A DNA stretch of 64,000 bases from Zonotrichia leucophrys gambelii. Lineage: Eukaryota; Chordata; Aves; Passeriformes; Passerellidae. The notes below the pieces were generated by a model. That model saw nothing but the letters and a program-made list of their open reading frames with translations. It did not search any database and was not told the DNA's origin. Within the stretch, counting starts at the first letter, position 1. Each line of letters starts with the position of its first letter. Shown here one piece after another: positions 1 through 9,552 of the stretch. Position numbers and translations under genes: made by a program. The stretch spans positions 125,262,533 to 125,326,532 of the forward strand of contig NC_088171.1 in the NCBI RefSeq assembly GCF_028769735.1, given 5' to 3'.

Positions 1-545
1 TTCAGGCCTCATGTTAATTTGTTTGTAATTTTCCATTTTCACAGGTAACATTCAACAAAGAGGTTTTGGTTTTGTTTTTATTAGTACTTCTGTGCATTTA
101 TAGAAATTTAAGTTAAATAGATTCTGCAATTTCTAATAATAAGCTTAAGAATAATCAATATCTATTTTCAGAGATTTTTCTTAGAAATATTTTTCTGATA
201 TATTTTTGGAGATAAGAAACAGCTTTTTGAAATTAAGCAGCAAAGGCTAATGCAACTATATTTTTTCAAAACTCACAGAGAACTTGGAGAGCATGAAGCA
301 ACAGAACAGAACTGTACAAAATAAAAATGGGACCATATTAAAAGCTTTTCTTGGTGTGATAATAGCCTAGTTATGTGCTCATGTCTATAAAATTTGATAC
401 AAAATTGAAACAGTAACTTCAGCATCTGTCCATTCAGATACCATTTGGATCTCATTACATCTGAATCAATGTGTTTACAAAGTTTTCCAGCATGGAGGCT
501 GGTGGTTTTTTTGTTGCTGTTGTTTTTTGGGGGTTTTATTTGTTT

Positions 546-547
<2 letters not shown>
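1..547. other. AT-rich sequence, no gene seen
   Basis: No splice-flanked open frame, RNA gene or recognisable transposon. The open frames overlapping this stretch run through low-complexity T-rich or A-rich sequence and translate to lysine or phenylalanine runs, so they are not credible proteins. Confidence 0.6.

Positions 548-578
<31 letters not shown>
548..578. repeat. Poly(T) homopolymer, 31 bp
   Basis: An uninterrupted run of 31 T, preceded by about 40 bp of T/G-rich sequence. It could be the remnant of an A-tail on the minus strand, but no retrocopy body is recognisable beside it. The exact length may be unreliable because homopolymers are prone to sequencing error. Confidence 0.95.
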
Positions 579-866
579 CTGTATAGTTGTTATTAAAAGC
601 CAAATTTTATGCTGTACTGTTTCAGCCTCAAAGAAGATAGGAAGATTAATTGACTGCAACATGTGATCCATTACTTCTTAGTAAAATAGAGATTTCGATG
701 AAAGCTGGAGCTCTGAAATATGTAGAGAATTCAGTAATTTTATCTCCTATATAATATATTTGCATGAGATAATAATAAAAATAAGGAAATAATCCTATGC
801 AAAATATGCTGAAGCATAGTATCAATACAGGCATTTTAATATATTAAAATCTAGTTACATCTATAA

Positions 867-1032
867 ATGTGCGTGTGTCTATGTGTGCATTTATATGTGT
901 GTGTGTACATATATGTACGTATTTATATATGTGTGTGTATATGTATGTATGTATGTATATATTTATATATACATATATATACATATACACGTACATGTAT
1001 CTTTGTATGTATGTGTATATATATATATAAAT
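867..1032. repeat. Compound microsatellite (TG)n/(TA)n/(TATG)n
   Basis: About 165 bp of alternating purine-pyrimidine sequence: short TG runs, then TATG and TGTA tetranucleotides, then a TA tract near 1017-1029. It ends about 45 bp before the polyadenylation-like signal of the GC-rich island on the minus strand. Such alternating tracts can adopt Z-DNA or cruciform structures. Open frames across it encode only Tyr/Ile/Val/Cys repeats and are artefacts. Confidence 0.95.
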
Positions 1033-1074
1033 TTCATCTAAGTGTAAAAAGAAGCAAATGGCTGACAATAAGTG

Positions 1075-1080
1075 TTTATT
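1075..1080 (-). promoter_or_regulatory. Polyadenylation signal AATAAA (minus strand)
   Basis: A canonical AATAAA on the minus strand lies about 130 nt downstream of the stop codon of the exon-like open frame at 1212-1312. It is followed about 20-30 nt later by a T-rich stretch, as expected downstream of a cleavage site. AATAAA is common in AT-rich DNA, so its value depends on the exon candidate being real. Confidence 0.35.
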
Positions 1081-1211
1081 TCAGTCTTGCCAAAGACAAA
1101 CATATTTTTTAAAATGCAACACCGGTATTACTGACACCTGTCTTACAAAAGTCCCCGTGGGCCTCACCTTGGGTGCTGTTTCAGACGGGGGCAGGCTCCC
1201 AATCCCTGCCC

Positions 1212-1312
1212 TCAGTCCCAGCCAGGAGCGTCCCGGGCGGTGTTCAGGACCACGGACAGCACCCATTCCTCCAGGGCAGCGGCCAGCTCCCTTATCTGAG
1301 AAACCAGCATCC
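1212..1312 (-). CDS. Candidate terminal coding exon (minus strand), partial, unidentified
   Basis: On the minus strand an acceptor-like AG (1314-1313, context TACCGCAG) precedes an open frame that runs to a TGA at 1214-1212. From the Met at 1310 it encodes 32 residues containing the helix-like segment QIRELAAALEEWVLSVV and ending ...APGWD. The island (about 1150-1320) is far richer in GC than its surroundings and holds several CpGs, as bird exons often do. A 3'-UTR-like stretch follows, ending in AATAAA at 1080-1075. If it is a terminal exon, its upstream exons lie at higher coordinates, behind a long intron or outside the window. I do not recognise the protein. Alternatives are an old retrocopy fragment or a GC-rich transposon piece: another minus-strand frame is also open for 82 codons, the pyrimidine tract is weak, and a TGA in this frame sits 6 codons upstream of the Met. 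Confidence 0.3.
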
Positions 1313-1330
1313 CTGCGGTAGTCACCCATC

Positions 1331-4300
1331 AGAGCCTGTACAAATGGAGATATGTTTTCTTGTTGCTGGCATATCTAACTTTTTTTATTTCCAGCAGGTG
1401 GAGAGGCTTCAAATGTCAAAGAACATTCCTGGCTATTTTCCCATACTTGGAAAGGAAATGCATTTTCTTTTTCTCTAGGCAAAATGTAAAATCAACAAAT
1501 AATTTTTCAGCAATTAATTTTGTTTGAGTAAATAAGGGTTTCTGCCTTGGCCAGTTTATGGTGTATAATGATCAGGTGGGTTAAGACCTTGAGGCATCCC
1601 CTGAGTCTTTGCATTCAGCCTTGACTGATTGTTAAAAAATGAAAAATGTGGCTAGATTCAAACCTTCAAGCCAGTCCTCAGGCTGAAACCCAATGAAAAA
1701 CTGATAATTTATTTTAATCCACTCACATGCTATTCTTATTAACAGGAAGACTAATTTTCTGCATTGTTTTGTTACTCAGGGAATTGATCACTGGTAGATG
1801 ATTTTCTAAACTCGTGCTTTATTACATGTCTTAAAGTGTACTCATTTTTCTAGGAATTTTACTAATGCTATTTTAACTCTATGTTTAATTATTGTCATAG
1901 TTGTCAAAATATATTATGCTAAAGAACAGTGATCTTGAAGTACACAATATGAAATTAATTCTATATATATTAGAAATATATCCTTGAATTTAAATAGGAA
2001 TTACAAATGCTTTCTATAATGGCAAAAGCTGGAAATGAATCAAAAGGTGTATGGGGGAAAATGGTGAAAAAATCATACTGCTTCAAATTTTATAGAGAAA
2101 AGAATCCAATAAATTTCTATTTGCTACGGTAAAATTCTAGACATCTTGCCCATATCCATATTCCAGAAGACTCTTTTCTAGTCTGAATATCATATTTATT
2201 GATCCACAGTGATTCCCCCTCTTTTATATGAACAATCACCCATCCTGGAGATAGGGGCAGAAATGATCTTTAGTGTCAAAGCCACCTAATAATAGCAGCA
2301 TGTGCTCTAACATCAGAAGTTTTTTCTGTCCCAGATGAAGGCTATCTTGTTGCTCTTGTTTAGATGCTTTTTCATGCCAAAATGAACATGCTAGCTCTGA
2401 TTAAGCAGTAAAAACCACTGACAGTTCACTGGGCACGATTGTGTATATTTAAGCTTCATTAATTATAAATGAAATTGAATAACCAAATGCAAAAAATCTT
2501 TTCTGATATGGTGTATGGAAAAAAAACCTGCAAGCATTTGGAGAAACAAATTAACATTAATAACTAAACTGATTTAAATTCCATCTTGAAAAATGGTAAA
2601 TTTTTAGCGTTAGGCACCATGCCTGAGCAAACTGTTCATCTAATGAGTAGAGTGATGGATCACATTTTGTCTAAAAGTTATATTACATAAAAAGTGTTCT
2701 TGCCTGTAGTTACAAAGGCTGTGGACTGATCTATGTGACAGCTGTACTGGCAATGATGTTTTGTCACCAGTACAAGGCTGCTATGGTGTCTCTGATGGTA
2801 CCTCAGTCACAGTATTGGATATTGGCTGAAGTTATTGATGAACAATGGGAGATGCAATGAGACATGGTCAAAAGCTTAATGGGAGGGGTTTTTCCCACCA
2901 CAATTTAGTGTTTTTAACTATTTTAAGGTATTATTTGAAAAATATTGCTCAAAAATTTTGCTGTTGGAAATGCAATGATTTATTAAGTGTGTAAAAGATT
3001 TACGTTGATGGCTTTTTTATCCACTTCTAGATATATGACAATAACTAAATGATCCCAGCCAGGAAAAACTCTCCATTATGGGCTGCAATGCATGGTTTAT
3101 TGGAAATCCTCAGATGTTTTCAACTGGCTGAAAGTCCACATCATCACAATTATATTCAAATAGCTTTGTACTTCTAGAAGAACAAGATTAGAAGTGAATC
3201 TAATTACTAACATGATGCATTACAAAAAAACACATGTCTACAAAACTCTTCTGAGATCACCTCATTTATAAAGCATTTTCAGACTTTGAAATATTTATTA
3301 CTTTTGTCTGGATAAGGACAGATGCACTTAATAATATTTTGGGACTGTTTTTCAAACAACAGCACTAGTTATATGACAGTTTAATCAGTTATATATGAAT
3401 AACAGAATATACTACCCAGGAAAACATACAAACATGATCAAAAATTATAAAGAAGACTCTTTTATTCACTAGTCTATCCATAAAGCAAAAGGCTGAATTA
3501 ACTGTGTGGAGATATATATCCCTTGTACACATCTAGAATGTAAAAGTTACTTACATGTTTTAAAATTCTTTAAAAACTATTGAGGATATAACAAAGAGAA
3601 ACTATATAGAATATTCTATGTCTGCTAAACATCTACATAAATGCACCAAAAGAAGATTTTTTTTTTAGGCATAAAGACTCTTTATGCTATATTTGTTCTC
3701 TTAATTTGTAAATGATATGAAATAAAAAAGAAAAACAACCAAACTTTTTTACCTTCTGCAAGTGACATTAGTTATTTAAACTTTGTAAAGTGATTTGGAA
3801 TGTAACTAATTTGTAAATATCCTGGATAAATGTTAAGTAGTGCTACTATAAATTTTCAATGAGATAAGAAATCTAATAATATTATTTTACTGATTTGCTG
3901 AAATGACAGCAACAAACTGGGTTTATACTACTGTGTAAATTCTTTAATGTTACATTGCTGCCAAACTTGTTTTTTTAAATAATTGTGCACAGCACAGGAA
4001 AAATTACTCTGTGCAAATATGGAGCTCTGTAAAAATCCAGCAGTACTAGGGCCTTTTACAACATTTAAGGAAATAAAGATGTGGTTGAGAAATCCTCTGG
4101 CATATCAAATCCTCTGGTAACAGCTGGAACTAAATTACTCTAGAAAAATCCCTTTGCAATTTTTTCATAGAAGGATCTTTAGATGAAGAAAACTTTAAAT
4201 TGAAACTTAATCTGGAGCTTCTTGCAAACAGAATTGGATCAGAGCAGGACAGCCACTGCATCTGAATGCCTGACCCTCAAATGGAGATAACCATAAGCAA

Positions 4301-5619
4301 TTAATTAAACATTTAATTAATATTTTAAATTTTCCAGTTGTTGTACCTTGGTTAATAAGCCCTGTTCTAAGGCATGTACTGAAATTTTATACTACTTAAT
4401 ATTCCACTTTTATAGTCTAGGTATATATCTGTAATATTCTATTAGAATTATTTTTTTAAAAGTGAAGTCAAAAGTGAAAAAACATTTGAAAACTTCTGTT
4501 GTTTTCTTTGTGAAGCAGTGAATACTTATCAGGACTTCTCTGCACACTTAGGTTTAATAAGTCCCTCCTTGTTTTTATCTAACACTAAATCAATGGCTGT
4601 TTTGGTGAGCAGTAAAACCATATGAACCAGAGGGAAAAGCTCTTACAAACCCTCCTAAGAATAGTGCAATTTTCTTCAACTCAAATATTTATTCCTTAAA
4701 CTAATGTAAATAAAGTTCCTAACACCAGAAAGAGGTTTTTATAGCATGGTCATTTGAGAATGTACCTAGCTCTCTCTTTTCCTTATTTAAAAAATGGTTT
4801 GTTCAAAATAAAGTGAATTTTGACTTTTCAAAAGGAACACATTTTACTTTGCTTAAGATAGAAGCGTAACTCAGAAATGCAATGAAATGTACTGTAAACA
4901 CAATTTATACTCTTTATAATGTATGAAAAAATCCTGTTTATAAATGGACCAAGACATGTTCTTTAGCTTACAAATCTATGTGAATCCTACTGCGCCCAAA
5001 GCATATATAATGGTAAATGGAGAAAAAATGGAAATTCATAAGAATGGTGAAATTCACTCTGCTGACTTAGAAGAACAACACAAAAATGTACATGAAATAG
5101 GCTTTACTGCAAAAGAGAATATTTTTCATTGGAAATTTCATTGCTCTAAGTCTCATGTTTCATGTTAAAAGTTTGCTTTACATCCTATTCAGCAGAAACC
5201 AAGAGCTCTCAGCACTACTTCATGGCAGTCACAACTTCACTAGGCATCTCATCAATATTTTCTGTTATAAGTTGCTGAAATATGTCTGAGGAAACAAAAA
5301 AGAGAAGAATCAATGTATTTTATGAAAGTCACATATCTGTGTCCTCTCCTCATTCTTTTTTTAAAGATTTTAAGGAGAACAGAGGATGGTGTTTTGACTT
5401 CAGTTGTTATGTACATAGATTGTGCACACCCAAATAAAGCACAAGAAACGCCATTATGTTTCAATTAGTTCTAGAACAACAAACACATTTTCTGAGACTT
5501 CTAGGTTAATCAAATATTATGAAATCTAAAGGTTAATTTTTTCCATACATCACTCACATTAAACTAGTGTAAGAATGTATCACTGAGTAGGTCACTGTGC
5601 AAATAGTGTACAATTAGTC
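1331..5619. other. AT-rich non-coding stretch, nothing identified
   Basis: About 4.3 kb of unique-looking AT-rich sequence. No CR1, LTR or tRNA signature is visible. A plus-strand open frame of 74 codons at 4944-5168 lacks splice support and is of chance length. A strong plus-strand acceptor-like site near 1393 leads into 28 open codons that end at 1478 with no donor, so I do not call it. Confidence 0.5.
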
Positions 5620-6008
5620 TGTGGTGTCGTGAGGTCCCCAGGATGAGGTGAGAGATGAGAATTTGACTCCAAGTTTTCAGAAGGCTGATTTATTATTTTA
5701 AGATATGATATTATATTAAAAGAAAATGATATACTAAAACTATACTAAAAGAAAGAGAAAGGAGACATCAGAAGGCTAGAAAAGAATGAATAATAAAATG
5801 TGGTGTCTCACACCGCTTGACTGGGATTGGTCATGAGTTAAAAACAATTCACATGGAACCAATCAAAGATGCACTTGTTGGTAAGCAACCTCCAGACCAC
5901 ATTCCAAACAATCAGATAATTATTGTTTACATTTATTTTCTGAGGCTTTTCAGCTTCGCAGGAGAAAAATCCTGGTGAAGGGATTTTTCAGAAAATATCA
6001 TGGTTACA
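5620..6008 (-). mobile_element. Solo LTR of an avian endogenous retrovirus, minus strand
   Basis: The 389-bp unit has TG...CA ends on either strand. Read on the minus strand it starts TGTAACCATG and ends ACACCACA. On that strand it has two CCAAT boxes, GATTGG (about 5866-5861) and CCAATCCC (about 5831-5824), an AT-rich TATA-like zone (about 5750-5700), and AATAAA (about 5694-5689) followed by a U5-like 3' part. I recall near-identical units being abundant in songbird genomes. No internal gag/pol/env sequence or second LTR flanks it, which implies deletion by LTR-LTR recombination. There is no exact adjacent target duplication: left flank TAGTC, right flank CTAGT. Subfamily not assigned. Confidence 0.8.
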
Positions 6009-6295
6009 CTAGTGTACATTGTGCAGTTTTTATATGACTAGGACATCGCAGGAATTATCCTGATGTGAAGACACAGATGTCTTAGCTCTTTTGCAGGTGT
6101 CCTAAAGTTTGTATTGCTCCATAAAGCAGAGGTCTTCTGCACCCCATCTGCCAGCCCCAGGTGAGTGATTGAACATCCTAGGGTACTTTTACAGTTGCAT
6201 GTTGTCTGCATGGAGAGAAGAACTACATCCTTAGATAACCAGAAATTACCCATCTAATTTAATCAAGTTAGTTGTGTTATAGTAAAAAAACAACC

Positions 6296-6318
6296 AAAAA
6301 AAAAAAAAAAAAAAAAAA
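6296..6318. repeat. Poly(A) homopolymer, 23 bp
   Basis: A run of 23 A inside a wider A/C-rich tract (about 6284-6340). No retroposed body is seen 5' of it. Confidence 0.95.
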
Positions 6319-7534
6319 CAAAGCAAAAAGACAAAAAACCCTATAAAAGAAAGAGAGGCTCACCTACAAAAAATAAGTTCCAAAATAGGAAGTATGAGTT
6401 GCCATTTCAAAACTTCTCTTTTTCGCCAACAGCGAAAAGAGAGAAGACTATGGTTTTTAACCCTAGGTGTCTAGGGAGATGAAGTGTACTGCAAGAACTC
6501 ATCTGAAATGTTCTGTTATGAAGTAAATCGTTTGAATTCAGTTCATAGCCACAAGAATAAACCTCATTGTTTCTTTAAAAAAATCCCCCAAATCAGTAAT
6601 CCCTTTTTTTCATCAGCAAGTATTAATGGAAAATTGTGACTTGTATTATAGGGGAAGTAATCAGATAAACAACTCCTTCACCTGAAGTCTCACTCCAAGA
6701 TTTCTCTCCTGAAGCATTAGAGATTTTATTAATTCACAATTATATTTTTTTCTATAGAGGAAAAATAAAAAGACAGTCATAAAAGGCACTTTGTTGCATT
6801 TACTAAATTTAGTCATTCTGATTTTTAGAAATAAATATTAATTCTTCCGCATCTTTCTGTGTTTGCCAGGCTGACTTTAACACTTTCTCATTTCATAATC
6901 AATGCTGGCAATAGGTTGAGTATTTGATTAAATATTTTCTTAATATTTTTCTTATATAAATTCTGGTTGATCACAAAGTACTTTTAATTTAAGACAAAGT
7001 TTATTAACTAACAAAATACCCATGGGATGCAAGGAAAATTATCTAGATTTTCAGTATTTGTTTGCAAATATTTAACTTTTATAGTGTGCACACTTTGGAG
7101 TTAGTGCAGAAAATTACTTTCTGGTAAGAGAACAATTGTTTTTTTCTGATGATGAAATAATTTCTTTTGACATACCTGTGTTAAATATTAAATAAAAGGG
7201 CAATTAAATAAGTGAAATCAGTTGATATATCAAAAGTTTATTCATGTCCTGAGCTGAAATGTGATAAAAGTATAGATTTAGAATGCATAATTTTATCAGG
7301 GATTTAAAAATAGGCTAAGTCATAAGGATGTATTCTCTTATATGAATGCTGCATGCAATGAAGTGCACTGTGATATAATCTGGAATGAAACAACCTTCAT
7401 TTTTCTCTCAGACATTCTGTGAATATTTTAGCAGTTTGGTCTCAGCTTTCCTTAGCTGTAACAACTTTGTGTAATAGCATTCTTCCCTTCTTCATCCTGT
7501 TAGAGCTGCCAGCAAACATCCTGAGTATTTCTGC
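6319..7534. other. AT-rich stretch, no feature identified
   Basis: No open frame, transposon end or RNA-like structure is supported. Ordinary AT-rich intergenic or intronic DNA. Confidence 0.5.
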
Positions 7535-7800
7535 ATATTAAGGGTCTGTCGGAGACAGAGTGAATTTCCCCCATAGCAGCTTCCACGGTGCTGTACATTG
7601 GGAGCTGGAAAGGTGCTGATGACACACCAGTGTTTTGGCAACTGCTGAGCAGCTCTGCACAGCATCAGGGCTGTCTGCCCAACATTTCCCCCATCAGCAG
7701 CAGGCTGAGGGTGAACAAGATCTTGGGAGGGGCCGTAACTGCTTCCAAATGCATGACCCTTACTAGTAGACATTGGATCCCATGGAAAAAATGTGATGAT
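7535..7800 (+). mobile_element. Degenerate ERVL-type LTR fragment (U3), plus strand
   Basis: A GC-richer block whose segments follow the order of the avian ERVL LTR U3 as I know it: a GAGACAGAGTGAATTT-like block, a CATAGCAGC block, GGTGCTGTA, then GATGACACACCAGTGTTTTGG, GCTGAGCAG, a cysteine-codon-like CTGCACAGCATCA block, and an AGCAGGCTGAGGGTGAACAAG block followed by TTGGGAGGGG. The match fades near 7790, before the expected TATA box, so the element is truncated or decayed. Divergence looks high, suggesting an insertion older than the other LTRs here. The two overlapping open frames (7492-7878 minus and 7588-7914 plus) come from this GC-rich block and are not genes. Confidence 0.65.
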
Positions 7801-9050
7801 TCGGAGAAGGAAAAGGGTGGTTTGCTTCAGCTGATGGGAGAAGGGAGGGTAGAAGAAAGGAAAGGGCAAAAAGGACACAAAATAAATGTGCTGGAACAGA
7901 CAGCTTGTTCATAAATATAGCTGCATGAATCATAATGATCTCATGCAGGAGTGAGGATAGGGGAATAGATTCCAAAGAAGGGTGGATCTTAGTATGCTAA
8001 AAAGCTGCAAGAGAGAAAATTTAACTTTGACATGCAATTACATATCATGTCACAGACTCTAGTTCATTCAAGCAGTGTGAGAAATCACAAGATGGCATGA
8101 AATCAAACTAAGGTCAGGAGAAAAATTACTTTATTCAGTCTGATATACAAACAAATACAAGTTTGTAAGACTATGTCAAAAAGAAGGAAATTACCCATTT
8201 GAGGCAAAATGCTTAACTACTATGAGCATAATTTATGATACTTCAAGGATATCTTCACAGAATTATATTAATTTTTACATGGCTCCAATTTATTATTCTC
8301 TTTGCATTAAGACTCCTGAAATTACTAGCGTCCAGGTGCACCTCTTATGTAGAAAAATGACAAATTGTTTTTAATCTGTTGAATGATAAACTGATTATGA
8401 AATTCTAAACAGGTGTGTCTTCAATAAATGTAATTACAGAGATGGCTTGAGAAAAAGTAATGCATTTTCAGTCAGTCAAACTCTGCTTCTGTGTTAGTCC
8501 AACAACATTCTGTATCTGTCCAAGTTTTCAGACAATAGCTGCAAAGCTAAGTGATGTCACCTAAGAAACATTCTGAAACATTCTGAAACATTCTTTGGCT
8601 GCATGTTTGAAGGGACAGAGGAAGGAATCTGTCTCTCTTGATAGACACTACTACAGGAAGAAAACTATTAGAGATAAAAAATAACAAAACCAAAAATTCC
8701 CCCCAAAAACCCCAAACCAAAACTGTGAAGAAGGAAATACCAAATCTCTTTACCATGCTTTACATCAGGAAGGAAAATAACCAAAGTCAAGAGGACTGGA
8801 AAGAAGAAGAGCTATAAAAGAATGAGTTTGTTAAACAATAAGAGAACAAAAATGAGCATATGAATATTTCAGAGTAGTACAGTCTGCTCTTTGTAATATA
8901 AGTGGAAATTAAACTTTATTCTGTTTTTTCTTTCTTAAGTTTTGTAAAATGCATTGTTATTATTGCTGTTAGCAATAAAGTAATGGCATTGAGAAGAAGA
9001 GGAAGAGGTACTCCAGAACAATGGGTTTAATTGTGAAGTAGTCAGATTAC
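7801..9050. other. Non-coding stretch with a small tandem repeat
   Basis: The only structured element is the 10-bp tandem repeat at 8565-8594, listed separately. The first 80 bp are purine-rich. No transposon or gene is recognisable. Confidence 0.5.
8565..8594. repeat. Three perfect tandem copies of a 10-bp unit
   Basis: GAAACATTCT is repeated three times head to tail without a mismatch. It is a short minisatellite-like repeat with no obvious function, and its perfection suggests recent slippage. Confidence 0.95.
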
Positions 9051-9054
9051 AGAA

Positions 9055-9474
9055 TCACAGAATTTTTAGGGTTAGAAGGGACCTCTGGAGATAATTTAGT
9101 CCAAATCTCTGCCAAGCCAGGGTCACCTGGAGCAGGTGACGCAGAAATGTACCCAGGTGGGTTTTGAATGTCTCTGGAGAGGGAGACTCCATGATCTCCT
9201 TGGGCAGCCTGTTCCAGTGCTCTGCCACCCATAATGTAAAGAAGTTCTTCCTCATGTTGCGATGAAAATTTTTTTGATTTAATTTATGGCCATTGCTCTT
9301 TATTCTGTCTCTGGACACCACTGAAAACACTCTGGCACCATCCAGTTGGCACCTGCCTTTAAGGTATTTATATGTATTGATGAGATCCCCTCTCAGTCTT
9401 GTCTTCTCCAGACTAAACAGGCCCAGCTCCTGTAGTCTCTCCTCATAAGAGAGCTCCAGATCATTTTTGACCAT
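9055..9474 (-). pseudogene. CR1 ORF2 C-terminal remnant (end of reverse transcriptase polyprotein)
   Basis: The minus-strand frame stays open for about 139 codons and shows the CR1 ORF2 C-terminal signature: ERLQELGLFSLEKTRLRGDL, then YLKGRCQLDGARVFS, then NFFTLWVAEHWNRLPKEI, then SPETFKTHLG. In full-length CR1 this region follows the reverse transcriptase domain at the end of the endonuclease-reverse transcriptase protein. The copy has no endonuclease or catalytic RT motifs, so it cannot be active. The frame runs past the conserved end into the 3' UTR, because the usual stop is not in phase or has mutated. The apparent start Met at 9474 is not real; it lies in the local duplication. Confidence 0.9.
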
Positions 9475-9500
9475 AAGAGAGAACCCTAATCATTTTTGTA
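9444..9500. repeat. 28-bp tandem duplication inside the CR1 copy
   Basis: CATAAGAGAG followed by ...ATCATTTTTG occurs at about 9444-9470 and again at about 9472-9498, with several mismatches in the middle. It is specific to this copy rather than part of the CR1 consensus as I know it. Confidence 0.75.
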
Positions 9501-9552
9501 GTCCTCCACTGGACTTCCACTGGACCTTCTCCTTGTCTTCCTTGCACACAGG

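Larger units (their letters stand above)
9051..9552 (-). mobile_element. CR1 LINE, 5'-truncated, minus strand
   Basis: The plus strand shows the reversed CR1 tail: AGAATCACAGAAT, then AGAAGGGACCTCTGGAG, GGGCAGCCTGTTCCAGTGCTC, AAGAAGTTCTTCCTCATGTTG, a GAGATCCCCTCTCAGTC-like block and GGCCCAGCTCCTGTAGTCTC. It ends in a degraded CTCCACTGGAC / CTTCTCC block near 9500-9550. This is the last ~0.5 kb of a CR1 (end of ORF2 plus the short 3' UTR); the rest was lost, as is usual for CR1 copies through incomplete reverse transcription. A 28-bp duplication lies near 9444-9500. CR1 is the dominant LINE family in birds. Confidence 0.95.

Noticed and set aside
445..671. Overlapping open frames on both strands across the poly-T
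   Set aside because: They translate into phenylalanine or lysine runs from a homopolymer, with no independent support.
4944..5168. 74-codon plus-strand open frame that looks somewhat protein-like
   Set aside because: Length is within chance for AT-rich DNA, the acceptor-like site is poor, there is no donor, and no domain is recognisable.
6098..6161. Plus-strand acceptor/donor pair (TTTTGCAG ... CCCCAG|GTGAGT) enclosing 64 nt
   Set aside because: The donor is excellent, but only one frame is open and the peptide is uninformative; one such pair is expected by chance.
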